Assembly (NCBI GenBank): GCA_037501455.1
Contig: CM074857.1
Coordinates: 108,595,501-108,659,500 of the forward strand
Direction: 5' to 3'
Origin: Lantana camara
Taxonomy: Eukaryota > Streptophyta > Magnoliopsida > Lamiales > Verbenaceae
Length of the DNA: 64,000 nt
Program-made: the position numbers and the translations under genes
Notes under the pieces: generated by a model
The model's database searches: none
The model's input: only the letters and a program-made list of their open reading frames with translations
What the model was told of the DNA's origin: nothing
Shown: positions 1-12,145 of the stretch, one piece after another
Numbering within the stretch: position 1 is the stretch's first letter
How the letters are laid out: each line of letters begins with the position of its first letter

Positions 1-1559
1 CTCAAGTGGCACACCTTAACCTTTCAGAAGTCTCGACGGCCTTACCAGATTAATTGGTTTCTCATATAGAAATTATTACCATTATTAAGCATCATCAGGT
101 GAGCATGACGGTATCACTATATGTTTTCGTTTAATTTAGAGTGAATTACATATAAAATCCCCTATATTTATGGTAGCACGGATACAAATATACGACGGCA
201 CGATTTTTTTCTTATATTAAAATTTTTCGTATGAGAAGTGTCGAACACGATATCCAACACAGCACAACACGACAAAATAATATTTGAAAAAGTGTTTGTA
301 CATTATAACCTTATATTTCGACGTATTCATATTTGAGCTTTTCTCAGTTTCAGAAATTATATTTTCATCCTCCTTATAATTTGCATATAAGCTACAAACA
401 CCCTCTTCCTCCATTTGGCTCATTTAGAAATTCAAATGCTTCTTCATTAAAAACAAATTATATAGCGCTGATAATTCATTAAATCGGGCAACAAGTCGCC
501 ATTTGAGCTCCTTAAACTGATACTTATGTAATTGTTGGCACAAACAATTTTGTAAAATGATTTTTAATTATTAAGTAATCAAGATTGTTTAATTTTATTT
601 AAATTATTATTAAGTCACTCTCCAATTATCATAAGATATGAAACCTATGATTATAATTGGGAGATGACTCAGTTTGGTTATACACATAAAAATTCTAAAG
701 AAATTTTTTTTATTCCCTAACAAAGTCTAATGAGAGGGGTATTTGTAATGTGCTGGTAAATAACAGGGAATAAAAGCGTAGTTCTTGAGACAAAAAAAAT
801 AACGTCCGTGATGCAATTTACATTCTAATTATATATTATTGAAAGAATATATGTATATTTATAATTACTTCCGATATGTACAAGTTGTTTCCATGATCAC
901 AAACTTAGCTGGACGGGGATAAGATCATAAGAACGTGTTGTGTATGAGATAATTATATGCATGCACAGAATAAATGGATTTGTTTTTTTTTCTTCCCTAA
1001 AAAATTGATTTATTACTTTTAGATATTCAGAGGTTGGAATTTTATTGGAAATAGTTGGAGAATCAACATTGATCCACTTTTTGAAAAAAAAGAAAATCCC
1101 AATCAGAAATTAATCCGAATAATTGGAAATTAAATTATTACATCAACAACACCATGAATCGGACAAATATACGAAGAAAAAGCTATGTAGTAAACAAGAA
1201 ACTAGCATAAGGGGAAAATTGTAAATTTGATATATAAACTCGACCAATTCAATATTTTTGGTACATTTTATTTTCTGGCAACAAAATAAAACTGTATGTT
1301 AAAAGTCAAGTAATTTAATGTATATTTTTTACCAAACACTGATTTTGCCCACCGAAATTTACACATGATGAACTCAGGAGTTCGCCACGTATAAAACCAG
1401 GTCGTGGTTTTTCGACATATAAAGTCGTGTTCCAGTCAAAAAGTGCATTAAATTTCATGATTTTTAAGATACGATCCTAGTTTATAATCAAAAAATAATA
1501 TATATATCAAAAACACTAGATTATTTGAGTTGGTATACTATTAGGATTATTTTTTTATT
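1..1559. other. AT-rich intergenic DNA, no gene seen
   Basis: Very AT-rich sequence without a convincing coding region; the only ORF (217-423, minus) is 68 codons of low-complexity composition and matches nothing I recognise. The stretch at about 180-305 resembles 49010-49150 (listed separately). Short poly-A, poly-T and TA runs are scattered throughout. Confidence 0.7.
180..305. repeat. Dispersed repeat, copy 1 (partner at 49010-49150)
   Basis: Both copies contain a T-rich run, then a segment reading about TATGAGAA, then GACACGATATCC or GAACACGATATCC, then CAACACGACACGAC-type sequence, and end with a TTTGAAAAA or TTTAAAAA stretch followed by TTTGTACATT or TTTGTGCATT. The shared order of motifs over about 120 bp points to one dispersed repeat family. 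I see no terminal repeats or target-site duplication, so its class is unknown. Confidence 0.5.
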
Positions 1560-2183
1560 TGAGCATGTTTTATGTCATGATTGGACCGATTCTATGCTTT
1601 ATATTTTTATAATTAATACTCTTATTTCAATTATATTGTGCTTAGATGTGATTCATAGTGAAACGAGACAAGAAACGAACCTTTAGATGCCGAGAATGAT
1701 CAAAATGTGTGAAGGATTGGACTTGCATCAATATACAAGTTTCTGTCGATGAAAACGGCCATTTGGAGTTCAGTTCAATTAGGCAAACTCCCCTTTTGAC
1801 CCTTTTTCACTTCTCTGATGATATAAACGGCCGTTTTGGGTTGTATGCATATCACAGAACGGCTGTTCAGGAAGGTCTTCGCATACCCCCTTAACCGAGA
1901 TGGGGACGGCCGTTCGGAGGCTCGGTGAAGGAATTATTGGAAATGTCCAATTGCCACACCGTTTGGAGGGCAAGTTTAGGCTTTATTAATGGAATTTCAT
2001 CACTTCACAAAGGAAACTCATTTTAGGGATTAATTTAGGGATAGTTTAGAGTCTCATCTTGCTTAATCTTTCATCCAAAAGATTAGCTTAGATTGTAGTT
2101 GTTAATTTCTTTCTAGGACAATTCATTCTCCTTACTTTATTTCTAGTTAATTAGTTTTAATTGCTTAATACTTGGAAAACTAA
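1560..2183. repeat. Old LTR-like remnant, left part (continues at 12151-13340)
   Basis: Removing the Tekay element and one copy of its TSD joins this segment to 12151 onward. The joined sequence ends near 13340 with a motif set (a GACCCC-type stretch, then GCGTGCAGTTGCAC) that resembles the 3' end of long Athila/Tat-type plant LTRs, and begins near 1560 with TGAGCATG. It carries several copies of an AACGGCCGTT-like palindrome (1826-1835, 1857-1868, 1905-1915). No matching target-site duplication was found, so the boundaries and class are inference only. Confidence 0.3.
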
Positions 2184-4776
2184 TGTAACACCCCGACTCA
2201 CAGTCGGTACAGGTAAATTATGTGATTTAATATTAATTGCGTTCTAGATTAATTGTATACGACTTATATGAATTATTTGAACTTATGTGAATTTATTTGG
2301 ATTAATTTTGTATGTGATTTACTTGTTTAATTGAGTTGGCCTTATTTGAACCTGTATTTGTTGAACCGAACCAACTTGAACCGGGAACCTTGAACCGAAC
2401 CCGTGAACCAACCGGTTCAGCCTTAAAGGCTGAACCATTCTTCCTTTCTCCTTCTTTACGTGATAACAGCAGCAACTCTTGAGCCAAGGAAGCTAAAACC
2501 CCAAGTGATCATCCAAACCTTCCCAAGCCAAGATCTTCCTCGTTTCTTCGTCTTTTCTCGAACTTGAGTATGTTTCGGAATCCCCTCGTCGTGCTCGTCA
2601 TTTCTATGGTTTAATTTCTGAGTTTGGAGTGAGTTTTATATGCCTTTGCTTCCCTACGTGAATAGTAAGGGTTTAGCTCTAAATGTGAATACTTGCTCTT
2701 TGCTTGAAGTGTTTGATTCCTAGCTTCATATATGAGTTGTAAATGTTGTATGTGTTGTATTTATTGCATTTAATCCATGGTTAGTTGAGCATTTATTGAT
2801 GATCATGATTTTAGCTTGAATTTTGCATTCCTTTGATCATGCCTTTCATTCCGTTTTTCTTGAGTTATTTGAGTGTCAACTTGTCAAGCATGATTTATGT
2901 GAATTGTTTGTGCAATTTGAGAGGTTGTGGCAACTTTAAGGATTGGATTTTGGCCATTTTTGGCACCAAAATGAGCTTCCCCTGTTTTCTGTAATGCAAC
3001 TCTGCTCCAGCTTTTCGAACCAGGCCGGAACGGCCGTTCCCGCCCCAGTTTCAAACTGGGAACGACCGTTCCCAGGCCATTTTACTGTTCCTGCCGAGAG
3101 TGGGAACGGCCGTTCCCATGGCCGAAACCCTTCCTTTGTGCTACTGGATCAAATCCACGGGGGTGGATTTGAGGCAGTAGGTTTGGAAAAATCCATGAGG
3201 GTGGATTTTTCCCTTTGGAAAAATCCATGGGGGTGGATTTTGCCACTTTTTCTCTTTGCGTTAATTATGCATTTGTATGATTTCAAATGCTTTTCTTTTG
3301 CATGTTAATTATTATGACTTGATTTTATTGCATAATAAATTGTGAATAATTATGTTATGCTATGATTTGTGAATTGTATGACCTAATTGTAACATTTTAT
3401 ATGTGAACATGAATCATGCATTTTGCCGAGCGTCTTCTTTGGTTCATATAGAGTCTAAGTCTTGGGCTTTCGTGTTTTCTTTTCAGAGGAGGTTCCAGTT
3501 GACGAGCCCGAGGCGTAGGTTGTTCACGTCTGCTCGTTTTTTGGTCACGCACAAGGTGAGGTTTAGGATTTTTATTAGCTAAGCGACCTAAAGCCTTATG
3601 TGATGTTTTCAGGCCGTGCATGTGACTATATATTATATATATATAGATATGTATGTGTTGATTAGAATATGTTTATGATCTTGTGAACAACTTTGTTTTG
3701 GGAAAAGATATTAAATAAGCCTATGTAAGCTATGTTTTGGAAAAAGGCTTTACAATTCTGTTAGCGAGATCGCCATGAAAGATTTGGCATATGATATTAT
3801 TTGTATTTGTGGATCCAAGGAGCTACGGGTAAGGAACCCTCGGGACGGTTCGGGCCGTCGAGGTTCGGCCTGTGCGTAGTCTCCATCCGATATATCACAT
3901 GCGACCCCTGGGAGTTTGGGAAGGTGTGGTATTTCGATGCCTTCGGCGTAAAAACCGGGGAGGGCACGATGTGGGTTCGCTACCCCTCGTGAGTCTGTAT
4001 ATGTATGGATGGTTAGGGCCGCCGGTGGCTCTTCCATCATTAGTGTAGAGGTTGATATGTATGATTTCCGTTTTGTTTGTTCTGAGGAGTAAAGGTTGGA
4101 AGCTCGTTCTCGCCGAGCATTATGTTATGTTGTGTTATGTCAGGAAGTATGAATCGGGATAGTGTTTATGAAATGTCTTAACGTATATGTATTTGTTTTG
4201 GAAAGTTTTAGTTTGCAAAACCTATTCCGGTTCATAATTCCACCCTTTGCTTTGTGCTCTGCTTTATATATATAGGGTGTGGGTGTGCGTTAGCCCCCTC
4301 ACTCAGTCAGTTGACTGACCCTCGGTTACCCTTTTAGTTGCAGGTTTTGGGAGCGTGAGCTAGGCGGAGAAGTGTGTCTTCTTTATACACTTGTTGGTCT
4401 AGGTTTCGTTAGGTGCATTTACATACCTGCACTTTATTATTTTGTACTTGTACAGCTATGGTTTGTATATACTTATTTACTATTTTGTCCGAGCCGTGAT
4501 GGCTTTTGTACAGGTTTGCATGTTGGTACCTATACGTAAATACTATATGGCTAATTAGGTGTTGGTACCTATACATATATATGTGTTGATCGTTGCTTGT
4601 TACTTTTATTTATTCGCTTCCGCATACTCTGATTCTGTTTGGTTTAGCTCCGCCTAGCCTAGAGTGTGTGTTTGGTCTCCCGTTCGCTATGATTCGGATT
4701 CGGGTGCGGACATTCCATTTCGTATTCGGGTTCGGATTATGGTGCGGGGGATGTGGCCCTACGTGTGGGTGCTACA
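2184..4776 (+). repeat. 5' LTR of the Tekay-like element (2593 bp)
   Basis: Starts TG and ends CA. It contains GC-rich palindromes of the form GGGAACGGCCGTTCCC near 3028-3118 and repeated AAATCCA(C/T)GGGGGTGGATTT units near 3157-3240. A TATATATA stretch at about 4265-4274 is the likely core promoter, about 500 bp before the LTR end. Small ORFs inside are not genes; equivalent ORFs recur in the 3' LTR. Confidence 0.93.
4265..4274 (+). promoter_or_regulatory. Probable TATA box of the Tekay 5' LTR
   Basis: A TATATATATA run followed by GGGTGTGGG lies in the right third of the LTR, where U3 should end. The same sequence recurs at about 11634-11643 in the 3' LTR. Assigned from position and composition only. 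Confidence 0.45.
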
Positions 4777-4784
4777 TCCTTAAG

Positions 4785-4796
4785 TGGTATCAGAGC
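4785..4796 (+). other. Primer-binding site, initiator tRNA-Met
   Basis: TGGTATCAGAGC, eight bases after the LTR end, is the complement of the 3' end of plant initiator tRNA-Met, the usual primer for Tekay and many other plant LTR retrotransposons. Confidence 0.9.
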
Positions 4797-4997
4797 GCGG
4801 TTGCAAAAACCGGGCTCTAGTGTCGTGTGGGTCTGTCTAGGTCGTACGGCTTAGGATAACGTGATTGTGTGATCGTGTGTAAGTGTGCATACATGATTTG
4901 AATGTGTGATTACTTGACTAATTGATTATTTGATTATTTTCTTAAATTGTATACATATTCATACACTAATGTACATGCATCTATATTGCTTGAATCT

Positions 4998-5963
4998 ATG
5001 AATTTCAGGATACCTCCAAGAAGACATAATAATCGTGAACGAACACCTGATTTGAATGAGCCGGCTCCACAGAATGCACCTCCGCCACCACCTATGAATG
5101 CGGAGAATATTGTTCAAGCCCTACTCAATCAACTCCAACAAAATCAAAGGGGTAATGTAAATCCGGGTGAAGGACAAGATATTTCCGCCGTGTATAGGGA
5201 CTTCCGGAACAACAATCCTCCAAAGTGGTATGGAGGTGATGATATCAAGGCGGAAGAGTGGTTGTCCGAGATTCGAGGTATTTGGGAGATATGTCAGGGG
5301 AATTTCCAGGACAAGGCTGTTTGCACCGGGCGTATTATTCAAGGGCCAGCGGCTATTTGGCTAAGGAGTGTGAGGTCCAGGCTTGAGAGAATGGGGATGG
5401 AATTTAATTGGGAGACGTTTGTGCAGGAATTCCATGAGAAATATATCCCTCATAGTGCACAAGAACGTCGCCTCCAGGAGTTCTCCAATTTGAGGCAAGG
5501 CAACCGGACGGTGGAGGGTTATATTTTGGAGTTTGAGAGGCTAGCACCTTATGCCGCTCACATCACCGACCATGATGATCATAAGGCCCGAGCGTTTCTT
5601 CATGGACTTCGTCGGGATATTCAAGAAGCTTTACAAGCTGCTAATGTGAGTACTTGGGCCAAGGCTACAAAGAGGGCAATTCAAGTTGAGGCCCAAATGG
5701 CTCGGTTGAAGCCTCCACCTTTCTCTTCTACTCAAGGATCGGGATCAGTTTCTGGATCGGGTAAGAGGCCCGTTTCTTATGCTCCACGAGCTCCTGTTCC
5801 ACCGGCTTTTCGTCCCCAGGGTTTAGGGAACAAAAAGCCCCGTATTACCGGTCCCGTAGCACCTCCTATTGCTCCAGTTCGACCGGCTCCAGCTCAGGGA
5901 CCACCTGTCTGTGCTCATTCAGGGGAGACATCCGGTGGAGAGGTGTTGGAAGCTTCTGGGTAA
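4998..5963 (+). CDS. Gag polyprotein (capsid region) of the Tekay-like element
   Basis: Structural Gag protein that forms virus-like particles around element RNA in the cytoplasm. The frame is open from 4947; I choose the ATG at 4998 because the protein then starts MNFRIPPRR, a typical chromovirus Gag N-terminus, giving 321 aa. A proline-rich head (to about residue 40) is followed by the retrotransposon Gag core, recognisable by KWYGGDD, AEEWL, the region around AAIWLRSV and the FHEKY-to-FSNLRQG stretch. A serine/proline-rich linker leads toward the nucleocapsid. The first cysteine of a paired-finger region (VCAH) is present, but the frame then ends at 5963 without a CCHC knuckle; the knuckle lies in the next frame, inside the pol ORF. 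The two frames overlap over 5869-5963. A one-base change in the 5915-5945 interval is the simplest explanation. Confidence 0.85.
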   Translation: MNFRIPPRRHNNRERTPDLNEPAPQNAPPPPPMNAENIVQALLNQLQQNQRGNVNPGEGQDISAVYRDFRNNNPPKWYGGDDIKAEEWLSEIRGIWEICQGNFQDKAVCTGRIIQGPAAIWLRSVRSRLERMGMEFNWETFVQEFHEKYIPHSAQERRLQEFSNLRQGNRTVEGYILEFERLAPYAAHITDHDDHKARAFLHGLRRDIQEALQAANVSTWAKATKRAIQVEAQMARLKPPPFSSTQGSGSVSGSGKRPVSYAPRAPVPPAFRPQGLGNKKPRITGPVAPPIAPVRPAPAQGPPVCAHSGETSGGEVLEASG

Positions 5964-8900
5964 ATGCTACGCGTGTGGGTCTTCTGATCACTTGATTGAT
6001 GCTTGCCCGAATAGGAGGCCGGTTGTGCAGGCTCGTGTGTTTGCTTTGGAGGGAGAGGAGGAAGCTGCTGATGTCGACCCAAACGCCGTGATAGAAGGTA
6101 CAATCAACATTCATGGCATATCACTACATGCATTGTTTGATCCCGGGGCTACGCATTCATTTATTTCCCGGGATATTGTTGCTTCTTTGCCTTTACTTGA
6201 TGAATTATCTGCGCATGTGTATGTGGTGAATACTCCTTTGGGAGGGTCTTTGGAAGCTGACAGGGTGTTTAGGGAGTGTCCGGTGGTGTTTGAGGGCCGA
6301 GTTTTTCCTGCAGATCTGATAGTTCTACCGTTGAAGAAGTATGAGGTTATCCTTGGCATGGACTTTCTCTTCAGATACCGAGCTCAGTTGGACTGTCATG
6401 AGAAGAAGGTTTCGTTGGGGTCCGTGGTCTTTACGGGTGAGAGGTTGAAGTCCAGCCCGTTTGTGTCTTTTATGGAAGCAAGTAAGCTCCTCCGGGACGG
6501 TGCGACAGGTTTTGTGGCTTACCTTCTGAATAAACCGAAGGATCAGGCCAAACTTGAGGAGACAGAGGTCGTGAGTGAGTTTCCCGATGTTTTCCCTGAG
6601 AATTTGGGTTCTTTACCACCTGATAGGGACATCGAGTTTGTAGTCGACCTTTATCCTGGAGCTGAGCCTTTCTCTAAGACATTGTATCGGATGGCTCCTG
6701 CTGAGTTGAAGGAGTTGAAAACGCAGCTGGATGAGCTTTTGACTTGCGGTTACATCCGTCCGAGTACATCCCCGTGGGGTGCTCCTGTGTTATTTGTGAA
6801 GAAGAAAGACGGGACTTTGAGGATGTGTATAGACTACCGCGAGTTGAACCGGATGACAGTGAAGAATAAGTATCCTTTACCTCATATCGAAGAGTTGTTT
6901 GACATCTTGCAAGGGTCGCAGGTGTACTCTAAGTTAGATTTGAGGCAAGGGTATTACCAACTTCGTATCCGGGAAGAGGATATCTCTAAGACTGCGTTCA
7001 ATACCCGTTATGGACACTTCGAGTTTGTAGTGATGCCGTTTGGGTTAACTAACGCTCCAGCCGTGTTCATGGATATGATGCACCGAGTGTTTAGACAGTA
7101 TCTTGACAAGTTTGTGGTCATTTTCATAGACGACATCTTGATGTATTCTAAGTCTGCAGAAGAGCACGCATCTCATCTCAGGATTGTTTTGGAGACCCTT
7201 AGAGAGCACAAGCTTTATACCAAATTTAGCAAATGCGAGTTCTGGCTTGACAGAGTGTCATTTCTGGGTCATATAATTTCAGGTGAGGGGATTGAAGTTG
7301 ATCCTTCTAAGATCGAGACCGTGGTTCAGTGGGAAAGACCGAAGAATGCCTCCGAGATAAGAAGTTTTCTCGGGTTAGCGGGTTACTATAGGAGATTTGT
7401 GAAGGACTTTTCCAAGATTGCTTGCCCGTTGACTCGATTAACTAAAAAGGAGGTGAAGTATGAGTGGGATGATGGGTGCGAGAGAAGTTTCCAAGCTTTG
7501 AAGGAAAGATTAACTTCAGCACCAGTTCTTACCCTACCCGAGGGATCCGAGGGCTATTCAGTTTTTGCAGATGCTTCTAAGGAAGGACTCGGATGTGTAT
7601 TGATGCAAAATGGCCGAGTGGTGGCCTATGCTTCTAGAAAGTTGAAGGAACACGAGAAGAACTACCCCACTCATGATCTTGAGCTTGCAGCGGTTGTGTT
7701 TGCTTTGAGGAAGTGGCGTCATTACCTCTATGGGACGACTTTTGAGATTTTCACGGATCATAAGAGCCTCAAGTATCTTTTCACTCAGAAGGAGCTTAAT
7801 AATAGACAGAGGCGTTGGATGGAATTCTTAGAGGATTATGACTGCACGATTCAGTATCATCCGGGCAAGGCTAATGTCGTGGCAGATGCTTTAAGCAGGA
7901 AAGCAAGTGTTTCAGGTTTGAGTGCAGGGTCTTCAGGACAGGGTTCAACAGTTTTGGTCTCAGTGGCTCGGTTAGCTAACATCTCGGTTCAGCCGGATTT
8001 GAAACAGAGGTTGTTGGATTCTCAGGCTTCGGATACAGAGATTCAGAGATTAGTGGTTCGGTCTAGGATAGACCCCGAGACGAAGTTTGGGTTTGATGAT
8101 TCCGGTTTGTTCAGGTTCAAGACCAGGGTTTGTGTCCCAGAAGACCTCAAGAGGTTAATACTTGAGGAAGGACACCGTTCTGGATATTCCATACACCCCG
8201 GTGGTACGAAGATGTACCGAGATTTGAAGGAATACTTCTGGTGGAATGGCATGAAGAGAGATGTCGCGAACTTTGTGAAACGGTGTCTCACGTGCCAAGT
8301 GGTGAAGGCAGAACACCAGAAACCTGGAGGAACTCTCCAACCACTTCCGATTCCTGAATGGAAGTGGGAGCAAGTGACTATGGACTTCGTGTCCGGCTTG
8401 CCAAGATCAAGAGGAGGTTATGATGGAATTTGGGTGATAGTCGACCGATTGACCAAGTCTGCTCATTTTCTCAAGGTGAAAATGTCTTACAAAACTCCGA
8501 AGTTAGCAGAATTGTATTGTAATGAGATTGTGAGAATTCATGGGGCGCCTGCTAGTATTGTTTCAGATCGTGATCCGAGGTTCACAGCTAAGTTTTGGCA
8601 GGATCTTCAGAGTAGGTTGGGTACGAGGATTAATTTCAGCACCGCTTTTCATCCTCAGACAGATGGACAGTCAGAGAGACTGATTAAGTATTTAGAGGAT
8701 TTGTTGAGGGCGTGTGCTTTGGATTTTAAGGAAAAGTGGGACAAGCATTTAGCTCTGGTTGAGTTTGCCTATAACAACAATTTTCAGACTTCTATTGGTA
8801 TGGCTCCCTACGAGGCACTTTATGGAAGGAAGTGTAGATCGCCTCTATTTTGGGACTTAGAAGATTGGCGGTGGACAGAGGAGAACAAGCTCGAAAGAGC

Positions 8901-9552
8901 TACACCTCGAGAGAGATTGGATAAGACCACTGCCAAGGTTAAGTTGATTCAGCAGAGAATGAAGACAGCTCAGGACCGTCAGAAGAGCTATGCGGATAAG
9001 AGGAGAAGGCCCCTTGAGTTTGAAGTCGGAGATAAGGTTTTCTTGAAAGCATCTCCGAGAAAGGGATTTTCTCGAATAGGTCGAGGTGGGAAGCTTAACC
9101 CAAGATACCTTGGACCTTTTGAAATCCTTGAGAGAATTGGAGAAGTGGCGTATAGGTTGGACCTACCGCCTAGATTGACCGGGATACATAATGTGTTTCA
9201 TGTTTCACAGCTCAGGAAATATTATCCCGAAGAATCAACTATTCTCCCTGTTGAAGAGGTACAACTTGAGACGGATTTGACGATAGTAAGACACCCGGTT
9301 GAGATTCAAGACCGGAAGATACAAGTGTTGAGGAATAAACAGATTCCCTTGGTCCGAGTTCTTTGGAGAGATCAGAAATCTGAAGAGTCTACTTGGGAAA
9401 CTGAGGAGAAGATGAGACAGTTGTACCCAGAGTTGTTCTCAGGTCAGACAGTTAACCTGGGGACCAGGTTCTCCGAAGGGGGGGAGGTTGTAACACCCCG
9501 ACTCACAGTCGGTACAGGTAAATTATGTGATTTAATATTAATTGCGTTCTAG
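5869..9552 (+). CDS. Pol polyprotein: CCHC, protease, RT, RNase H, integrase, chromodomain
   Basis: Enzymes for reverse transcription and chromosomal integration of a Ty3/gypsy chromovirus. In the 1227-aa frame I see in order: a CCHC zinc knuckle (C33, C36, H41, C46); an aspartic protease ([10 protein letters not shown]91); reverse transcriptase with FIDDIL (D421, D422); RNase H ([10 protein letters not shown]568); the integrase HHCC finger (H769, C806, C809); the integrase DDE core (D839, D900, E936, with 35 residues between the last two); a GPFEI segment; and a C-terminal chromodomain (about 1144-1190, with LWR and ESTWE motifs) that would steer insertion to particular chromatin. All catalytic residues are present. 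The ATG at 5869 is only the first in frame; relatives make Pol from a continuous Gag-Pol frame. The ORF runs through the polypurine tract and stops inside the 3' LTR. Confidence 0.9.
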   Translation: MLQFDRLQLRDHLSVLIQGRHPVERCWKLLGKCYACGSSDHLIDACPNRRPVVQARVFALEGEEEAADVDPNAVIEGTINIHGISLHALFDPGATHSFISRDIVASLPLLDELSAHVYVVNTPLGGSLEADRVFRECPVVFEGRVFPADLIVLPLKKYEVILGMDFLFRYRAQLDCHEKKVSLGSVVFTGERLKSSPFVSFMEASKLLRDGATGFVAYLLNKPKDQAKLEETEVVSEFPDVFPENLGSLPPDRDIEFVVDLYPGAEPFSKTLYRMAPAELKELKTQLDELLTCGYIRPSTSPWGAPVLFVKKKDGTLRMCIDYRELNRMTVKNKYPLPHIEELFDILQGSQVYSKLDLRQGYYQLRIREEDISKTAFNTRYGHFEFVVMPFGLTNAPAVFMDMMHRVFRQYLDKFVVIFIDDILMYSKSAEEHASHLRIVLETLREHKLYTKFSKCEFWLDRVSFLGHIISGEGIEVDPSKIETVVQWERPKNASEIRSFLGLAGYYRRFVKDFSKIACPLTRLTKKEVKYEWDDGCERSFQALKERLTSAPVLTLPEGSEGYSVFADASKEGLGCVLMQNGRVVAYASRKLKEHEKNYPTHDLELAAVVFALRKWRHYLYGTTFEIFTDHKSLKYLFTQKELNNRQRRWMEFLEDYDCTIQYHPGKANVVADALSRKASVSGLSAGSSGQGSTVLVSVARLANISVQPDLKQRLLDSQASDTEIQRLVVRSRIDPETKFGFDDSGLFRFKTRVCVPEDLKRLILEEGHRSGYSIHPGGTKMYRDLKEYFWWNGMKRDVANFVKRCLTCQVVKAEHQKPGGTLQPLPIPEWKWEQVTMDFVSGLPRSRGGYDGIWVIVDRLTKSAHFLKVKMSYKTPKLAELYCNEIVRIHGAPASIVSDRDPRFTAKFWQDLQSRLGTRINFSTAFHPQTDGQSERLIKYLEDLLRACALDFKEKWDKHLALVEFAYNNNFQTSIGMAPYEALYGRKCRSPLFWDLEDWRWTEENKLERATPRERLDKTTAKVKLIQQRMKTAQDRQKSYADKRRRPLEFEVGDKVFLKASPRKGFSRIGRGGKLNPRYLGPFEILERIGEVAYRLDLPPRLTGIHNVFHVSQLRKYYPEESTILPVEEVQLETDLTIVRHPVEIQDRKIQVLRNKQIPLVRVLWRDQKSEESTWETEEKMRQLYPELFSGQTVNLGTRFSEGGEVVTPRLTVGTGKLCDLILIAF
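9476..9488 (+). other. Polypurine tract of the Tekay-like element
   Basis: The purine run AAGGGGGGGAGG ends one base before the 3' LTR, where plus-strand DNA synthesis would be primed. It is also read as codons by the overlapping pol frame. Confidence 0.85.
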
Positions 9553-12145
9553 ATTAATTGTATACGACTTATATGAATTATTTGAACTTATGTGAATTTA
9601 TTTGGATTAATTTTGTATGTGATTTACTTGTTTAATTGAGTTGGCCTTATTTGAACCTGTATTTGTTGAACCGAACCAACTTGAACCGGGAACCTTAAAC
9701 CGAACCCGTGAACCAACCGGTCCAGCCTTAAAGGCTGAACCATTCTTCCTTTCTCCTTCTTTACGTGATAACAGCAGCAACTCTTGAGCCAAGGAAGCTA
9801 AAACCCCAAGTGATCATCCAAACCTTCCCAAGCCAAGATCTTTCTCGTTTCTTCGTCTTTTCTCAAACTTGAGTATGTTTCGAAATCCCCTCGTCGTGCT
9901 CGTCATTTCTATGGTTTAATTTCTGAGTTTGGAGTGAGTTTTATATGCCTTTGCTTCCCTACGTGAATAGTAAGGGTTTAGCTCTAAATGTGAATACTTG
10001 CTCTTTGCTTGAAGTGTTTGATTCCTAGCTTCATATATGAGTTGTAAATGTTGTATGTGTTGTATTTATTGCATTTAATCCATGGTTAGTTGAGCATTTA
10101 TTGATGATCATGATTTTGGCTTGAATTTTGCATTCCTTTGATCATGCCTTTCATTCCGTTTTTCTTGAGTTATTTGAGTGTCAACTTGTCAAGCATGATT
10201 TATGTGAATTGTTTGTGCAATTTGAGAGGTTGTGGCAACTTTAAGGATTGGATTTTGGCCATTTTTGGCACCAAAATGAGCTTCCCCTGTTTTCTGTAAT
10301 GCAACTCTGCTCCAGCTTTTCGAACCAGGCCGGAACGGCCGTTCCCGCCCCAGTTTCAAACTGGGAACGACCGTTCCCAGGCCATTTTACTGTTCCTGCC
10401 GAGAGTGGGAACGGCCGTTCCCAGTTTGTACTGGGAACGGGAACGGCCGTTCCCATGGCCGAAACCCTTCCTTTGTGCTACTGGATCAAATCCACGGGGG
10501 TGGATTTTTCCCTTTGGAAAAATCCACGGGGGTGGATTTGAGGCAGTAGGTTTGGAAAAATCCATGAGGGTGGATTTTTCCCTTTGGAAAAATCCATGGG
10601 GGTGGATTTTGCCACTTTTTCTCTTTGCCTTAATTATGCATTTGTATGATTTCAAATGCTTTTCTTTTGCATGTTAATTGTTATGACTTGATTTTATTGC
10701 ATAATAAATTGTGAATAATTATGTTATGCTATGATTTGTGAATTATATGACCTAATTGTAACATTTTATATGTGAACATGAATCATGCATTTTGCCGAGC
10801 GTCTTCTTTGGTTCATATAGAGTCTAAGTCTTGGGCTTTCGTGTTTTCTTTTCAGAGGAGGTTCCAGTTGACGAGCCCGAGGCGTAGGTTGTTCACGTCT
10901 GCTCGTTTTTTGGTCACGCACAAGGTGAGGTTTAGGATTTTTATTAGCTAAGCGACCTAAAGCCTTATGTGATGTTTTCAGGCCGTGCATGTGACTATAT
11001 ATTATATATATATAGATATGTATGTGTTGATTAGAATATGTTTATGATCTTGTGAACAACTTTGTTTTGGGAAAAGATATTAAATAAGCCAATGTAAGCT
11101 ATGTTTTGGAAAAAGGCTTTACAATTCTGTTAGCGAGATCGCCATGAAAGATTTGGCATATGATATGATTTGTATTTGTGGATCCAAGGAGCTACGGGTA
11201 AGGAACCCTCGGGACGGTTCGGGCCGTCGAGGTTCGGCCTGTGCGTAGTCTCCATCCGATATATCACACGCGACCCCTGGGAGTTTGGGAAGGTGTGGTA
11301 TTTCGATGCCTTCGGCGTAAAAACCGGGGAGGACACGATGTGGGTTCGCTACCCCTCGTGAGTCTGTATATGTATGGATGGTTAGGGCCGCCGGTGGCTC
11401 TTCCATCATTGGTGTAGAGGTTGATATGTATGATTTCCGTTTTGTTTGTTCTGAGGAGTAAAGGTTGGAAGCTCGTTCTCGCCGAGCATTATGTTATGTT
11501 GTGTTATGTCAGGAAGTATGAATCGGGATAGTGTTTATGAAATGTCTTAACGTATATGTATTTGTTTTGGAAAGTTTTAGTTTGCAAAACCTATTCCGGT
11601 TCATAATTCCACCCTTTGCTTTGTGCTCTGCTTTATATATATAGGGTGTGGGTGTGCGTTAGCCCCCTCACTCAGTCAGTTGACTGACCCTCGGTTACCC
11701 TTTTAGTTGCAGGTTTTGGGAGCGTGAGCTAGGCGGAGAAGTGTGTCTTCTTTATACACTTGTTGGTCTAGGTTTCGTTAGGTGCATTTACATACCTGCA
11801 CTTTATTATTTTGTACTTGTACAGCTATGGTTTGTATATACTTATTTACTATTTTGTCCGAGCCGTGATGGCTTTTGTACAGGTTTGCATGTTGGTACCT
11901 ATACGTAAATACTATATGGCTAATTAGGTGTTGGTACCTATACATATATATGTGTTGATCGTTGCTTGTTACTTTTATTTATTCGCTTCCGCATACTCTG
12001 ATTCTGTTTGGTTTAGCTCCGCCTAGCCTAGAGTGTGTGTTTGGTCTCCCGTTCGCTATGATTCGGATTCGGGTGCGGACATTCCATTTCGTATTCGGGT
12101 TCGGATTATGGTGCGGGGGATGTGGCCCTACGTGTGGGTGCTACA
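9489..12145 (+). repeat. 3' LTR of the Tekay-like element (2657 bp)
   Basis: Near copy of 2184-4776 with about 15 single-base differences by eye. It is 64 bp longer because of two short tandem expansions: one extra GGGAACGG palindromic unit near 10424-10456, and one extra unit of the AAATCCACGGGGGTGGATTT repeat near 10505-10540. It is followed by the TSD ACTAA. Confidence 0.93.

Larger units (their letters stand above)
2184..12145 (+). mobile_element. Complete Ty3/gypsy chromovirus, Tekay-like, TSD ACTAA
   Basis: Two long direct repeats (2184-4776 and 9489-12145) start TGTAACACCCCGACTC and end GGGTGCTACA. They are flanked by the five-base duplication ACTAA at 2179-2183 and 12146-12150. Between them lie a primer-binding site for initiator tRNA-Met, gag, a pol reading frame (zinc knuckle, protease, RT, RNase H, integrase, chromodomain) and a polypurine tract. 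The chromodomain makes it a chromovirus; the TGTAACACCCC start, iMet primer and LTRs over 2.5 kb fit the Tekay/Del clade. I count roughly 15 substitutions between the LTRs plus two indels, so the insertion is fairly young. The gag/pol frame break means this copy may be non-autonomous. Confidence 0.93.

Noticed and set aside
3397..4040. Minus-strand ORFs of 74 and 96 codons with partners near 10766-11409
   Set aside because: Duplicated by the Tekay LTRs; no start context, domain or codon bias supports them.
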